From: Beijerinckia sp. L45
GTDB lineage: Bacteria; Pseudomonadota; Alphaproteobacteria; Rhizobiales; Beijerinckiaceae
NCBI RefSeq assembly: GCF_009765775.1
Contig: NZ_LMUU01000178.1
Coordinates: 1-49,832 of the forward strand
Direction of reading: 5' to 3'
Length of the DNA stretch: 49,832 nt
The notes beneath the pieces are model-generated. The model had not been told where the DNA came from. It ran no database searches and saw nothing but the letters and a program-made list of their open reading frames with translations. The position numbers and the translations under genes were made by a program. This document shows positions 33,432-41,749 of the stretch, one piece after another (position 1 is the stretch's first letter; every line of letters begins with the position of its first letter).

Positions 33432-34628
33432 CTAAGCCGCGACGACTTCGGGAATGTTGACCGCGGGTGGCGTGTTGCGGCTGCGGCCGGTGCGAACGAT
33501 CCCGTCGATCATCACCATGCCGACGCCGGGCAGATCGCCGAACTGCACGGCTTCGAGCAAGGTGGCCCCTGCGCCGTGCTGCGGCCGGTCGACGAAGACG
33601 AAATCCGCCGCGCGGCCTTGTTCGATGAGGCCGCAATCCAGCGTGCGCATGCGCGCGGTGTTACCGGTCCCGAAGCAGAAGGCGATCTCGGCCGGGACGT
33701 CGCCGAGCGACGACAGCATTGCGATCATCCGCAGAATGCCCAGCGGCTGCACCCCGGAGCCGGCCGGGCCATCCGTGCCGAGGATCACCCGCTCGAGTTG
33801 GCCCATCTCGCGGGCCGTGCGCAGCGTGTACAGCGCGGCGCGTTCGTTGCCGTTGTGGACGATTTCGAGACCGCGGCTGCAGCCTTCGCAGATGCAGCGG
33901 ATTTCCCGATCGGGCAGCGCCGTATGGCCGCCGTTGATGTGGCCGACCACGTCGGTGTCGGCCTCAAGCACGACGGCAGCATCGATCAGACCCGAGCCCG
34001 GAATCGAAGGGCCGCCGGTATGGATCGTCGACTGGATGCCGTATTTTCGCGCCCAGGCCACCATCTGCCGCGCCGTCGTCCCGTCCTTGACGCCGCCAAG
34101 CCCGACCTCGCCGAGCAGCGTGATCCCCGCGGCGGCGAGGTCGCGAAAATCGTCCTCGACCATGCCCGGCTCGATCACCGGGGCGCCGGCGTGGATCTTC
34201 ATGCCGCCCGGCCTGTAGGCCGTGAAACAGCGTTGCGCGGTGATCGCCATCGCCTTGAGCCCGATGATGTCGCGCGGGCGCCCCGGCGTATGCACTTCTC
34301 CGGCGGAAATCATCGTGGTGACGCCGCCATGCAGCGTCGAATCGATCCAGTTCAACTGGCTTTGCCGCGGCGTCCAGTCACCGGCGACGGGATGAACATG
34401 GCTGTCGATCAGGCCCGGCGCCAAGCCCGATCCATGGGCGTTGATCACGGTGCTTGCCTGGTCGATGTCCAGGTCTTTGAGGCGCCCAACCGCATCGATG
34501 CGGCCGCCCCGAACGACAATCGTATCGGCATCGAGGATCGGGTTGCCGATATCGCCACTGAGCAGCAGTCCGATATTTTTTATGACCAATTTGCCCGAGG
34601 ACACCGTCGTGAGCGCGCCGTGGGCCAT
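33432..34628 (-). CDS. ena: Enamidase (amidohydrolase family)
   Basis: 398-residue cytoplasmic metallohydrolase. In Eubacterium barkeri the Fe-Zn enamidase hydrolyses 1,4,5,6-tetrahydro-6-oxonicotinate to ammonia and 2-formylglutarate. The match runs over the whole length: IKNIGLLLSGDI, ADTIVVRGGRIDAVG, LHGGVTTMISAGEVHTPGRP and a C-terminal SRNTPPA. Expected metal ligands are all present: His77 and His79 (DSHVHP), Glu174 (LLGEVGLG), His203 (TIHTGG), His230 (GHINGG) and Asp286 (GTDGP). GGACAA lies upstream of the ATG. Convergent with the MarR gene and separately transcribed from the reductase operon, with an operator-like palindrome 34 nt upstream. Confidence 0.88.
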   Translation of the reverse strand: MAHGALTTVSSGKLVIKNIGLLLSGDIGNPILDADTIVVRGGRIDAVGRLKDLDIDQASTVINAHGSGLAPGLIDSHVHPVAGDWTPRQSQLNWIDSTLHGGVTTMISAGEVHTPGRPRDIIGLKAMAITAQRCFTAYRPGGMKIHAGAPVIEPGMVEDDFRDLAAAGITLLGEVGLGGVKDGTTARQMVAWARKYGIQSTIHTGGPSIPGSGLIDAAVVLEADTDVVGHINGGHTALPDREIRCICEGCSRGLEIVHNGNERAALYTLRTAREMGQLERVILGTDGPAGSGVQPLGILRMIAMLSSLGDVPAEIAFCFGTGNTARMRTLDCGLIEQGRAADFVFVDRPQHGAGATLLEAVQFGDLPGVGMVMIDGIVRTGRSRNTPPAVNIPEVVAA

Positions 34629-34661
34629 CGAGCTTGTCCTTTATCCGACATGAGTGAGCCG

Positions 34662-34675
34662 TTGTATGTGTACAA
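34662..34675. promoter_or_regulatory. Operator-like palindrome upstream of enamidase
   Basis: TTGTATGTGTACAA is a perfect 5-4-5 inverted repeat, 34-47 nt upstream of the enamidase ATG. Its right part and flank (GTATGTGTACAAACAT, 34664-34679) share 11 of 16 bases with the site upstream of the reductase operon. The likely binder is the MarR regulator between the two units. No clear -10/-35 pair could be assigned. Confidence 0.45.
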
Positions 34676-34786
34676 ACATTCACGGCGAACGTCACCTGTC
34701 TTGAACGGCCATCAGGCTCGAGGCGCACCGGCGAGAGGCAGCACGCTCTGCCATCGGCTTCGCCGGTGCCGTTACGCTTCGGACGC

Positions 34787-35665
34787 TCAGGCGGCCGAGG
34801 CTTCCAAACCGATCCGGTCGAGCCCAGCCAAGGCTTCCTTCGAGAGATGGAGATCGCCAGCCGCGAGGTTTTCCCGAAGGTGCTCCACCGAGGACGTGCC
34901 GGGGATCAGCAGAATGTTTGGCGCACGCTGCAACAGCCACGCGAGCGCAACCTGCATCGGCGTCACGCCCAGGCTCGAGGCAACGCCGCTCAATGCCGTC
35001 GACTGGAGCGGGGTGAATCCGCCGAGCGGAAAAAACGGCACATAGGCAATCCCCGCCTCGGCCAGATCGTCGATCATCGCATCATCGTTGCGGTGAGCGA
35101 GGTTGTAGAGGTTCTGCACGCAGACGATCTCTGCAAGGGCCCGTCCCTCGGCGACCTGCTTCGGCGTCACGTTGCTCAGGCCGATGTGCCGGACGAGCCC
35201 CTGCCTCTGCAACTCCGCCAACACGGTGAGCGGGGCCGCGATCGATCCTTCAGCCGGACCCATGTCGAACATGATCCGCAGGTTGACGACGTCAAGCGCC
35301 TCGAGACCGAGGTTGCGAAGATTGTCGTGCACCGCGTCGGTCAGGTCCTTGGCCGAGAAGGCCGGGTTCCACGAACCGTCAGCGCCTCGCTTCGCACCGA
35401 TCTTGGTGACGATGACGAGGTCATCGCTGTAGGGATGCAGCGCCTCGCGGATGACCTGGTTGGTGATGTGCGGACCGTAGAAATCGCTGGTGTCGATGTG
35501 GTTGACGCCGCTGGCCACGGCCTCGCGCAACACGGCTAGCGCACCATCGCGATCCTTCGGCGGGCCGAATACGTGGGGACCTACGAGTTGCATCGCGCCG
35601 TAGCCCAGACGCTTCACGGTATGACTGCCGAGTTTGTAAGTCGCGGCTTTGCTGAGGTCGATCAT
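34787..35665 (-). CDS. Aldo/keto reductase
   Basis: 292 residues from the ATG at 35665 (GGAG upstream). Family features: GSHTVKRLGYGAMQL, NHIDTSDFYGP (catalytic Asp and Tyr), VTKIG, the region DVVNLRIMFDMGP where the usual catalytic His is replaced (LRI instead of xxHR), and coenzyme-binding IPGTSSVEHLRENL. It is upstream of enamidase on the same strand but 158 nt away with an operator between, so co-transcription is uncertain. It might reduce an aldehyde such as 2-formylglutarate; that is speculation. A perfect 20-bp palindrome lies 76-95 nt upstream. Confidence 0.85.
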   Translation of the reverse strand: MIDLSKAATYKLGSHTVKRLGYGAMQLVGPHVFGPPKDRDGALAVLREAVASGVNHIDTSDFYGPHITNQVIREALHPYSDDLVIVTKIGAKRGADGSWNPAFSAKDLTDAVHDNLRNLGLEALDVVNLRIMFDMGPAEGSIAAPLTVLAELQRQGLVRHIGLSNVTPKQVAEGRALAEIVCVQNLYNLAHRNDDAMIDDLAEAGIAYVPFFPLGGFTPLQSTALSGVASSLGVTPMQVALAWLLQRAPNILLIPGTSSVEHLRENLAAGDLHLSKEALAGLDRIGLEASAA

Positions 35666-36194
35666 TGGCTGTGCTCCGGTGTGTCGACCTTCATGTAGCC
35701 AGGGCAGGCTGAGGCGATAAGCAAGCTTGATCAACATGGGCTGTTCAGCGCGCTGAACAGTGAGCTGCCAAGGACCCTCCAGTCATGGGCCGTAATCGCC
35801 TCCGGTGCCAGGTTCGACGCCCTGGACGATCGGCGTGCGTGCCGTGGCGCGTCCGTTTCAAGCATCAGCGTGATCGTGTTTTGCAAGGCACCGGCGAGCG
35901 ACCGATCCGCATGCGACCCCGATGCCGCGCACACTTATCTTGACGACAATCGGTCTGGCCTCCGATTTGCTCATGTCATGGTCTGAGGGCCTTTCGGAGC
36001 GAGGTTGAACCGCGGCGGAAAGACAAAGACCCGCTAATCGACTGCCGAAGGGTCAATGTTGCCGCCGTCTTGGGCAACCTGCGCTGCTTGGGTGCAATCC
36101 TAGGATCTTGTGGTCCCTCGGGATCCGCCACCGTTACGGACTCGAATGGATCAACAGACGCAAAATTGGCACCGAAGCTGTCGCGGTGACCCGC
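35666..36194. other. Long intergenic region between aldo/keto reductase and nitrate reductase fusion
   Basis: 529 nt between divergently transcribed genes. It contains the perfect palindrome described separately (35741-35760). A minus-strand frame of 67 codons (35731-35934) has no ribosome site or recognisable content. Near the nitrate reductase the stretch 36099-36131 holds short inverted repeats (ATCCTAGGAT; TCCC/GGGA) but no convincing terminator-antiterminator structure. Promoters for both genes should be here; I could not assign them. Confidence 0.5.
35741..35760. promoter_or_regulatory. Perfect 20-bp palindrome
   Basis: CTGTTCAGCGCGCTGAACAG equals its own reverse complement over all 20 bases with no spacer, which points to a dimeric regulator binding site rather than an RNA hairpin. 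It lies 76 nt upstream of the aldo/keto reductase start. No regulator gene is adjacent; several TetR or LysR-like proteins elsewhere could be the binder. Confidence 0.5.
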
Positions 36195-39100
36195 ATGGCT
36201 AAGAGCAGCGTCAAAAGCGTGTGCCCCTACTGCGGCGTCGGGTGCGGCATAGTGCTTCATGTCGACGATGGGCGCGTCGTCAAGGTCGCCGGGGATAAAA
36301 GTCATCCTTCGAACTTTGGACGCCTTTGCACGAAAGGCAGCACCTGCAATCAAGCGATCGCCCAGCCCGGACGCCTCGACAAGGCGCAAATGCGTCACCC
36401 TGCCAGCAAGGATCACGTATCGGTCCCGCTCGACCGCGCCATCGCGGAAACCGCCAGACGCCTGAACGCCATCAAAGAGGCCCACGGGCCGGACGCCATC
36501 GCCTTCTACGTCTCCGGCCAGATGTCGCTGGAGGCTCAGTATCTGTCCAACAAGCTCGCCAAGGGTTTCATCCAGACGCGGCACATGGAGTCGAATTCGC
36601 GGCTGTGCATGGCGAGCGCCGGCTTCGGCTACAAGATGTCGCTTGGCGCCGACGCGCCGCCGGGCTCCTACCAGGACCTCGACCACGCCGACCTGTTCTT
36701 CGTCATCGGCGCGAACATGGCGGATTGTCATCCGATCCTGTTCTTGCGGATGATGGATCGCGTCAAAGCCGGCGCCAAACTGATCGTCGTCGACCCGCGC
36801 CGGACCGCGACGGCGGACAAGGCCGATCTGTTTCTTCAGATCAGACCCGGGACCGACCTCGCTTTGATGAACGGGCTCCTGCACCTTCTCATCGAGAACG
36901 GCCGAACGGATTCGGCCTTCATCGCCGAGTTCACCGAGGGATGGGAGACCATTCCGCCCCTCGTGGCGGATTATCCGCCGGCCGTCGTCGCCGAAATAAC
37001 GGGTCTTCCCGAGGCGGATCTGCGCAAGGCGGCAGAGCTGATCGGTAACGCTCCGGAATGGATGAGCCTGTGGACCATGGGCCTCAATCAGAGCACCCAC
37101 GGCACCTGGAACACCAACACGCTCTGCAATCTGCATCTGGCGACGGGCAAGATCTGCCGTCTCGGGAGTGGTCCGTTCTCGCTGACCGGCCAGCCGAACG
37201 CGATGGGCGGTCGCGACGTCGGCTATATGGGCGCGGGTCTGCCCGGCCAGCGGTCGCTCTTCGACGCCGCCGATCGGACTTTCGTCGAGGGCCTCTGGGG
37301 ACTGCCGCAAGGCAACCTGCGCGCTACCGTCGGCGACGGCGCCGTGTCCATGTTCAAGGCGCTGAAAGCCGGCACGGTGAAGGCCGTGTGGATCATCTGC
37401 ACCAATCCCGTCGCCACGCTTCCCAACCGCCAGAACGTGATCGATGGTTTGAAGGCCGCCGATCTCGTGATCACGCAGGACGCGTTTCTCGATACCGAGA
37501 CGAACATGTACGCCGACATCATGCTGCCCGGCGCGCTATGGGCGGAGGCCGAAGGCGTCATGGTGAACTCGGAACGCAACATGACGCTGATGCCAAAGGC
37601 GGTCGAACCGCCGGGCGATGCCGTCGCCGACTGGGAGATCATCGCGCGCGTCGCGCAAGCGATGGGGTACGGCGACGCATTTGCTTATTCGTCCGCAAGC
37701 GAGATCTTCGACGAGTTCAAGCGCGCGTGGAATCCGAAGACCGGCTGGGACATCCGTGGCGCCAGTCACCGGCGCCTCGCGGAGACGCCGCTGCAGTGGC
37801 CTATAGCCGCCGCGGATTCAGCCGATCGCAATCCCATCCGCTACACCAACGACGGCATCAGTCAGCCCGTACGAATCCGCGAGGACGGTAGCCGGCCCGC
37901 GCTGACCTTCCCGACCCCGTCTGGAAAGGCGGCTTTTCTCGCGCGGCCGCACATGGCGGCCGCCGAATTGCCCGACCCCACATTCCCGTTGGTCTTGAGC
38001 TCGGGCCGCCTGCAGCACCAATGGCATACGCTGACCAAGACCGGCAAAATCCCGACGTTGAACAAACTTAATCCCGCGCCCTTTCTGGAAATCCATCCGG
38101 CCGATGCACAGGACCGCGGGATTACGGCGAAGGATCGGATTGAGGTTCGCTCCCGGCGCGGACGTATCTTCCTGCCAGCCGTCGTGACGGATCGCGTGCG
38201 GCAAGGCACCTGCTTCGCGCCGTTCCACTGGAACGATGTCTACGGCGAGGATATCGCCGTCAACGCGCTCACCAACGACGCCGTCGACCCGCTGTCGTTT
38301 CAACCCGAATTCAAGCACTGCGCGATCGAGCTCGAGCGCACCGTAAACCACGAGGTTCGAGCTTCGGATCACCAATTGGAGGTCGCGACCACCGTGGCAG
38401 AGTTTTCATCATCACCGGCTGGCGCCGCGCAGCCCTCGCCGGCCGTGCTCGCCTTCTCCCGCCTCGTGGGTATCGAAACCGCCGTGCCTCCGACATTCGA
38501 CAGTGACGAGCGCCTTTATCTCCAAGGCTTCCTTGCCGGACTCGCTGCCGAGCCGAAGCGCTCCGGCGCCGTTCCGACGGTGCCGACGACCTCGCCGTTC
38601 AACATCGAGAAAAGGCTCTATCTGGATGGGATGCTCGCCGGGCTCTTTTCGCGCGGCGCGACGGACGATCGTCACGACGATGCGTCACCAGGACCGCAAA
38701 AGAATGCCCCGATCGACGACCGAAAATCCGTCAAACGTGGCGTGACCGTCTTGTGGGCGTCCCAGACCGGCAATGCCGAAGCGTTCGCACAATCCGTCGC
38801 GACGCAGCTCGAACGCGAGACGGACAAAGTCCGGCTCTGCGCGATGGACCAGTACGATATCTCGCGCCTCCCCTCCGAGCATTTTTTGTTGGTCGTCACG
38901 AGCACCTTTGGCGACGGCGATCCACCGGACAATGGCGTCGAATTCTGGAAGACCTTGAACGGCGCCGTCGTCCCCGCCCTGACGAACCTGAATTACGCCG
39001 TCCTGGCGTTCGGCGACAGCAGCTACGACCAGTTCTGCGGATTTGGGCGCAAGCTCGATGCGCGCCTGGACACGCTCGGCGCGCGTCGCCTGATCGACCG

Positions 39101-40364
39101 CTTGGATTGCGAACCGGATCACGAGGATGAGAGGGCGGAGTGGCGGACGCGCGTCGGCGAAGCGCTCGCGACGGCCTTCGCCGAAGCGGGCCTCGACCGT
39201 AACACCGCACAATCCCTTGCCGCACCTGACGTCGCTCAAAGCCCGGGCACGGTCTTCAGCCGCAAAAATCCCTTTGCATCACGCCTGGTCGGCAACCGCA
39301 TCCTCAACGCGCCCGGAAGCGCCAAGGAAATCCGGCATTTCGCGTTCGATCTCGGCAGCGGTGGTCCGGCCTACGAGCCCGGTGACGCTCTCGGCATCTG
39401 GCCGACGAATTGCCCGGATCACGTGGCGGAGATGATCGAGGCGATGAATTTCTCCGCTTCCGATGGTGTGACACTGGACGGTGTCGCCATGACGCTAACC
39501 GACGCCCTGACGACAAAGCTCGACATCGCGCGCGTGACGCCCGACCTTCTCAAATGGTGGGCCGCGCGGTCAAATGACGAAGCGCTTCGGGCTTTGCTGG
39601 CAGCGGATCGAAACACGCAAAACGAATGGCTTGCCGATCACCACGTCATCGATTTGATCAAGGCGTCGCCGATTTCCGTGTCCCCAAGCGAGCTGATCGG
39701 GACCCTGAAAAAGCTGCAGCCGCGCCTTTACTCGATTTCTTCAAGCCCGAGACGTCACGAAAACCAGGTGCATCTGACCGTCTCTGTCGTCCGCTACGAT
39801 CTTGCCGGCCGGGCCCGAAAAGGTGTGTCATCCACCTACTTAGCCGATCGTGCGCAGGACGGCGCCGTACCCATCTTCATCCAGAAGTCCGCCAACTTTC
39901 GTCTTCCCAAGGATCCGAGCGTGCCGATCATCATGGTCGGCCCAGGCACCGGCGTCGCGCCGTTCATCGCCTTTCTTCAGGAGAGGGAAGCCATCGGCGC
40001 CAAGGGCCGGAACTGGCTGTTTTTCGGCGAGCAGACATCGGCTTCCGATTTCTACTATCGCGAGGAGCTCGAGGGATGGCAAAGCAGCGGTCATCTCGCC
40101 CGGCTGGACACTGCGTTCTCCCGGGACCAGCCGGAGAAGATCTACGTCCAGCACCGCATGCTGTCTGAAGGTGCTGCGTTGTGGAATTGGCTGCAGGATG
40201 GCGCCTACTTCTATGTCTGTGGCGACGCGAGCCGCATGGCTAGGGATGTCGATGCCACTTTGAAGCAGGTGATTGCGACGTTTGGTGATTTGGACGAGTC
40301 GGAGGCCGATCGCTACGTCGCCAGAATGGCCGCAGAAAAGCGCTATGTCCGCGACGTCTACTGA
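36195..40364 (+). CDS. Assimilatory nitrate reductase fused to CysJ-type flavoprotein
   Basis: 1,389-residue cytoplasmic fusion. Residues 1-740 are a NasA-type molybdopterin reductase: [4Fe-4S] motif C10-x2-C13-x3-C17-x27-C45, substrate/cofactor regions SNSRLCMASAGFGYK, NPVATLPNRQNV, and a molydopterin-binding end. Residues 770-820 are a linker with two similar peptides, ERLYLQGFLAGL (about 772) and KRLYLDGMLAGLF (about 806). Residues 850-1389 are a sulfite-reductase-like diflavin module: flavodoxin SQTGNAE (from 856) and TFGDGDPPDNG, FAD site RLYSISSSP, NADP sites GPGTGVAPFIAFLQ and YFYVCGDASRMA, and the CysJ-like end EKRYVRDVY. Electrons would flow NADPH-FAD-FMN-FeS-Mo within one chain. Start at 36195 gives the NasA N-terminus. 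No nitrite reductase gene is nearby. Confidence 0.92.
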   Translation: MAKSSVKSVCPYCGVGCGIVLHVDDGRVVKVAGDKSHPSNFGRLCTKGSTCNQAIAQPGRLDKAQMRHPASKDHVSVPLDRAIAETARRLNAIKEAHGPDAIAFYVSGQMSLEAQYLSNKLAKGFIQTRHMESNSRLCMASAGFGYKMSLGADAPPGSYQDLDHADLFFVIGANMADCHPILFLRMMDRVKAGAKLIVVDPRRTATADKADLFLQIRPGTDLALMNGLLHLLIENGRTDSAFIAEFTEGWETIPPLVADYPPAVVAEITGLPEADLRKAAELIGNAPEWMSLWTMGLNQSTHGTWNTNTLCNLHLATGKICRLGSGPFSLTGQPNAMGGRDVGYMGAGLPGQRSLFDAADRTFVEGLWGLPQGNLRATVGDGAVSMFKALKAGTVKAVWIICTNPVATLPNRQNVIDGLKAADLVITQDAFLDTETNMYADIMLPGALWAEAEGVMVNSERNMTLMPKAVEPPGDAVADWEIIARVAQAMGYGDAFAYSSASEIFDEFKRAWNPKTGWDIRGASHRRLAETPLQWPIAAADSADRNPIRYTNDGISQPVRIREDGSRPALTFPTPSGKAAFLARPHMAAAELPDPTFPLVLSSGRLQHQWHTLTKTGKIPTLNKLNPAPFLEIHPADAQDRGITAKDRIEVRSRRGRIFLPAVVTDRVRQGTCFAPFHWNDVYGEDIAVNALTNDAVDPLSFQPEFKHCAIELERTVNHEVRASDHQLEVATTVAEFSSSPAGAAQPSPAVLAFSRLVGIETAVPPTFDSDERLYLQGFLAGLAAEPKRSGAVPTVPTTSPFNIEKRLYLDGMLAGLFSRGATDDRHDDASPGPQKNAPIDDRKSVKRGVTVLWASQTGNAEAFAQSVATQLERETDKVRLCAMDQYDISRLPSEHFLLVVTSTFGDGDPPDNGVEFWKTLNGAVVPALTNLNYAVLAFGDSSYDQFCGFGRKLDARLDTLGARRLIDRLDCEPDHEDERAEWRTRVGEALATAFAEAGLDRNTAQSLAAPDVAQSPGTVFSRKNPFASRLVGNRILNAPGSAKEIRHFAFDLGSGGPAYEPGDALGIWPTNCPDHVAEMIEAMNFSASDGVTLDGVAMTLTDALTTKLDIARVTPDLLKWWAARSNDEALRALLAADRNTQNEWLADHHVIDLIKASPISVSPSELIGTLKKLQPRLYSISSSPRRHENQVHLTVSVVRYDLAGRARKGVSSTYLADRAQDGAVPIFIQKSANFRLPKDPSVPIIMVGPGTGVAPFIAFLQEREAIGAKGRNWLFFGEQTSASDFYYREELEGWQSSGHLARLDTAFSRDQPEKIYVQHRMLSEGAALWNWLQDGAYFYVCGDASRMARDVDATLKQVIATFGDLDESEADRYVARMAAEKRYVRDVY

Positions 40365-40752
40365 GGCCAACGGGTCCTGATGCGGATCAGGTGAAAGCCG
40401 CCAAGCGTGGTCTTAAAAATAACGTTCTGTCGGCTTGCCTTCGCGGGCTGGCTACTGAGGCCGTCGCCGCTTTGCCCCGACCAGCCTGCTGCGCCGACCA
40501 GGCTTCTTCGCGCGGATGTGCAATTGCGAAAATCGACGCAAGCGCTGGATCTTGATGCTCGCGCCCGCAGCGCCCATCCTCACTTTGTCCAAGCGAACGG
40601 AATGGTGACGCGTGACGCGTCGTGACGCAAAAATGGTGAGGCCAGCTCCGCGATTCAGATGTGGCGCCCGTGCAACAATGATGCGCATGGCCCTCCTTAG
40701 TCCAAGGGGCGGATCGCGTCGCGTTCCTTGTCGCAGACGCTGCACGACGCCA
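40365..40752. other. Intergenic region after the nitrate reductase fusion
   Basis: 388 nt between convergent genes. CCTGATGCGGATCAGG (40376-40391) is a perfect 6-bp hairpin 12 nt after the stop, without a T-tract. GACGCGTGACGCGTC (40607-40621) is a 7-1-7 palindrome within a run of three TGACGC repeats. Frames on both strands are short, basic or low-complexity and lack ribosome sites; I see no gene. Confidence 0.45.
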
Positions 40753-41649
40753 TCATGGGGCGCGCGTCAGCGGGCTCAGGATCTCGACGAGCCAATCGAC
40801 AAAGACGCGCACCCGCGGCGAAAGCTGGCGGCTGGTGGGATAAAGGATCGACAGCGGCGTCGACGTAGGCGGAAAGGCGGAAAGCACCTCGATCAGCGTG
40901 CCTGCCGCAAGGTCGCGGGCAACGCGATAGCGTGGCGACTGAAACAGCCCGAGACCAAGCCGTGCGGCGGTCGTATAGGCGTCGGCGCCGTTGACGAGAA
41001 TGCGCGCCGGCAACACGATCTCGATCGTGGTTCCTCCCCGGGTAAATTCCAGCGGCAAGACTTGGCCGGTGCGCGACGAGACGAAGCCGACCATAGAATG
41101 CCCGGCGAGATCGTCGGGGGTGGCGGGCACGCCGTTTTCGGCAAGATACGACGGACTCGCGCAGGTGATCTCGTCCATTGCGCCGAGTTGGCGAACGATC
41201 ATGTCACTGTCGACGAGCGCGCCACCACGCACCACGCAGTCGAATCCCTCGCGCACCAGATCCACGAAGCGTTCGCCCTCGCTGAGATGCACCGTAAGCC
41301 CGGGATGCCGGGCGAGAAATTTGGGAAGAGCAGGCAGCACAGTCGTGCGTGCGAGATTACCCGCCACGTCGACCCTGAGCCGGCCGGCCACCGCCCCTCC
41401 GGCGCCGCGATCCGCATCCTCGACATCGGCGAGAATGGCAAGACAGCGCGCGTAGTAAATTTCGCCCTCGACCGTCGGCGTGACGTTTCGGGTCGACCGC
41501 TGGAGCAGCCGTGTGCCGAGTCGCCGTTCCAGCGCCTGGATCGCGGCGGTCGCGACGGGACGGGAGACCTTCATGTCCGACGCGCCGGCCGTAAAACTGC
41601 GGCGATCGACGATGCGGGTGAAAAGCTCGAGCGTTGTCAGACGGTCCAT
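40753..41649 (-). CDS. LysR-family transcriptional regulator
   Basis: 298 residues. N-terminal helix-turn-helix: MDRLTTLELFTRIVDRRSFT to ERRLGTRLLQRSTRNVTPT (residues 1-60), followed by the periplasmic-binding-like effector domain (90-290) in two lobes. The sequence is close to the CrgA/DsdC-like group that often regulates a divergent SDR or quinone reductase gene. Transcribed away from the SDR gene across a 100-nt region where it probably binds; no convincing T-N11-A box was found by eye. Confidence 0.92.
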   Translation of the reverse strand: MDRLTTLELFTRIVDRRSFTAGASDMKVSRPVATAAIQALERRLGTRLLQRSTRNVTPTVEGEIYYARCLAILADVEDADRGAGGAVAGRLRVDVAGNLARTTVLPALPKFLARHPGLTVHLSEGERFVDLVREGFDCVVRGGALVDSDMIVRQLGAMDEITCASPSYLAENGVPATPDDLAGHSMVGFVSSRTGQVLPLEFTRGGTTIEIVLPARILVNGADAYTTAARLGLGLFQSPRYRVARDLAAGTLIEVLSAFPPTSTPLSILYPTSRQLSPRVRVFVDWLVEILSPLTRAP

Positions 41650-41749
41650 CCGATTATTTTTTCACGCAAAACAATGATGATCGCAATGCTCGTCTAATCA
41701 AACTCTCGTCGTCGAGCTATTTTGCTCTGGTCATCAACGGAGTATTTCC

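Noticed and set aside
35731-35934. 67-codon minus-strand frame in the gap before nitrate reductase
   Set aside because: No ribosome site, no recognisable composition, and it overlaps the perfect palindrome; possibly a remnant of a regulator but I cannot support this.
35976-37310. 444-codon minus-strand frame opposite the nitrate reductase N-terminus
   Set aside because: Antisense to conserved NasA sequence including the [4Fe-4S] motif; low-complexity charged product.
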